Of a DNA stretch of 64,000 nucleotides, positions 63,998 to 64,000 are shown in pieces. How positions within the stretch are numbered: the stretch's first letter is position 1; every line of letters begins with the position of its first letter. This DNA is from Flavobacteriales bacterium UBA3477 (GTDB lineage: Bacteria > Bacteroidota > Bacteroidia > Flavobacteriales > Schleiferiaceae). A program made the translations under genes and the position numbers. The stretch lies in the NCBI GenBank assembly GCA_002378005.1, contig DFQY01000008.1, positions 1 to 64,000 on the forward strand, given 5' to 3'. A model generated the notes under the pieces. That model did no database searches, was not told where the DNA came from, and worked only from the letters and a program-made list of their open reading frames with translations.

Positions 63998-64000
63998 AAA

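Overview
The window looks like chromosomal core DNA of a marine-type Bacteroidota, most likely a member of Flavobacteriales near the Cryomorphaceae/Schleiferiaceae. Four things point there. Genes start without clear Shine-Dalgarno sequences and are preceded by TAnnTTTG boxes, the -7 element read by the Bacteroidota primary sigma factor. That sigma factor (a short RpoD without region 1.1) is itself encoded here. Gliding-type GldF/GldG sequences, LptF/G, a TodX-like outer membrane protein and Bacteroidota-specific porins are present. The gene order rsmG-tgt-lptF/G-EamA-accA-dnaB is one I associate with this class. I cannot name a species from the sequence alone. I found no phage, insertion sequence, CRISPR array or plasmid function, and no gap between genes exceeds 300 bases.

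Layout. 1-10048: the end of a secreted S1/P1 nuclease; a leftward sugar-phosphate transferase-pepT pair; rightward recG, a small VTT-type membrane protein, pheT, a histone-deacetylase-fold hydrolase and a small outer membrane protein. 10062-17914: leftward purL, then a rightward amidohydrolase lipoprotein and a long-chain acyl-CoA ligase, then a leftward tRNA-Glu/rpsT unit and proS. 17975-28845: a rightward run holding a Tyr/Gly-repeat lipoprotein coupled to a FadL/TodX-like barrel, a giant beta-propeller protein, folE-cysS-yidD, a TolB-like lipoprotein, lgt and a DUF192 protein. 28923-33075: rpsO, pnp, rpoD and rpe.

33072-38495: a leftward GlmU-like protein and rpmE, a rightward beta-helix lipoprotein, and divergent acyl-CoA reductase and ferredoxin genes. 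38584-44341: a leftward overlapping gene string (SAM hydrolase, ABM monooxygenase, a fused GldF-GldG, a DUF4340 lipoprotein) followed by dnaN. 44441-47029: rightward phoH, purC and an outer membrane protein. 47014-52280: leftward serC-serA and DUF1015-yggS-exonuclease/GIY-YIG. 52474-61859: pruA, divergent rsmG/tgt, then lptF/G, EamA, accA, dnaB and a conserved secreted protein. 61856-64000: a leftward porin and the 3' end of an rRNA operon (5S rRNA and its terminator).

Much of the window serves translation (pheT, proS, cysS, tgt, rpsT, rpsO, rpmE, tRNA-Glu, rsmG, 5S), replication and repair (recG, dnaN, dnaB) and envelope building (lgt, lptF/G, yidD, five or more lipoproteins, four barrels). 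The less ordinary items are the GldF-GldG fusion, the repeat lipoprotein/barrel pair, promoters so close to start codons that mRNAs are probably leaderless (recG, rsmG, tgt, 9515), terminators whose T-tract is also the next promoter's -7 box, an operator-like palindrome before tRNA-Glu, and a Tgt that lacks its zinc cysteines. I did not find a convincing wholly new system; the repeat lipoprotein/barrel pair is the best candidate for one.
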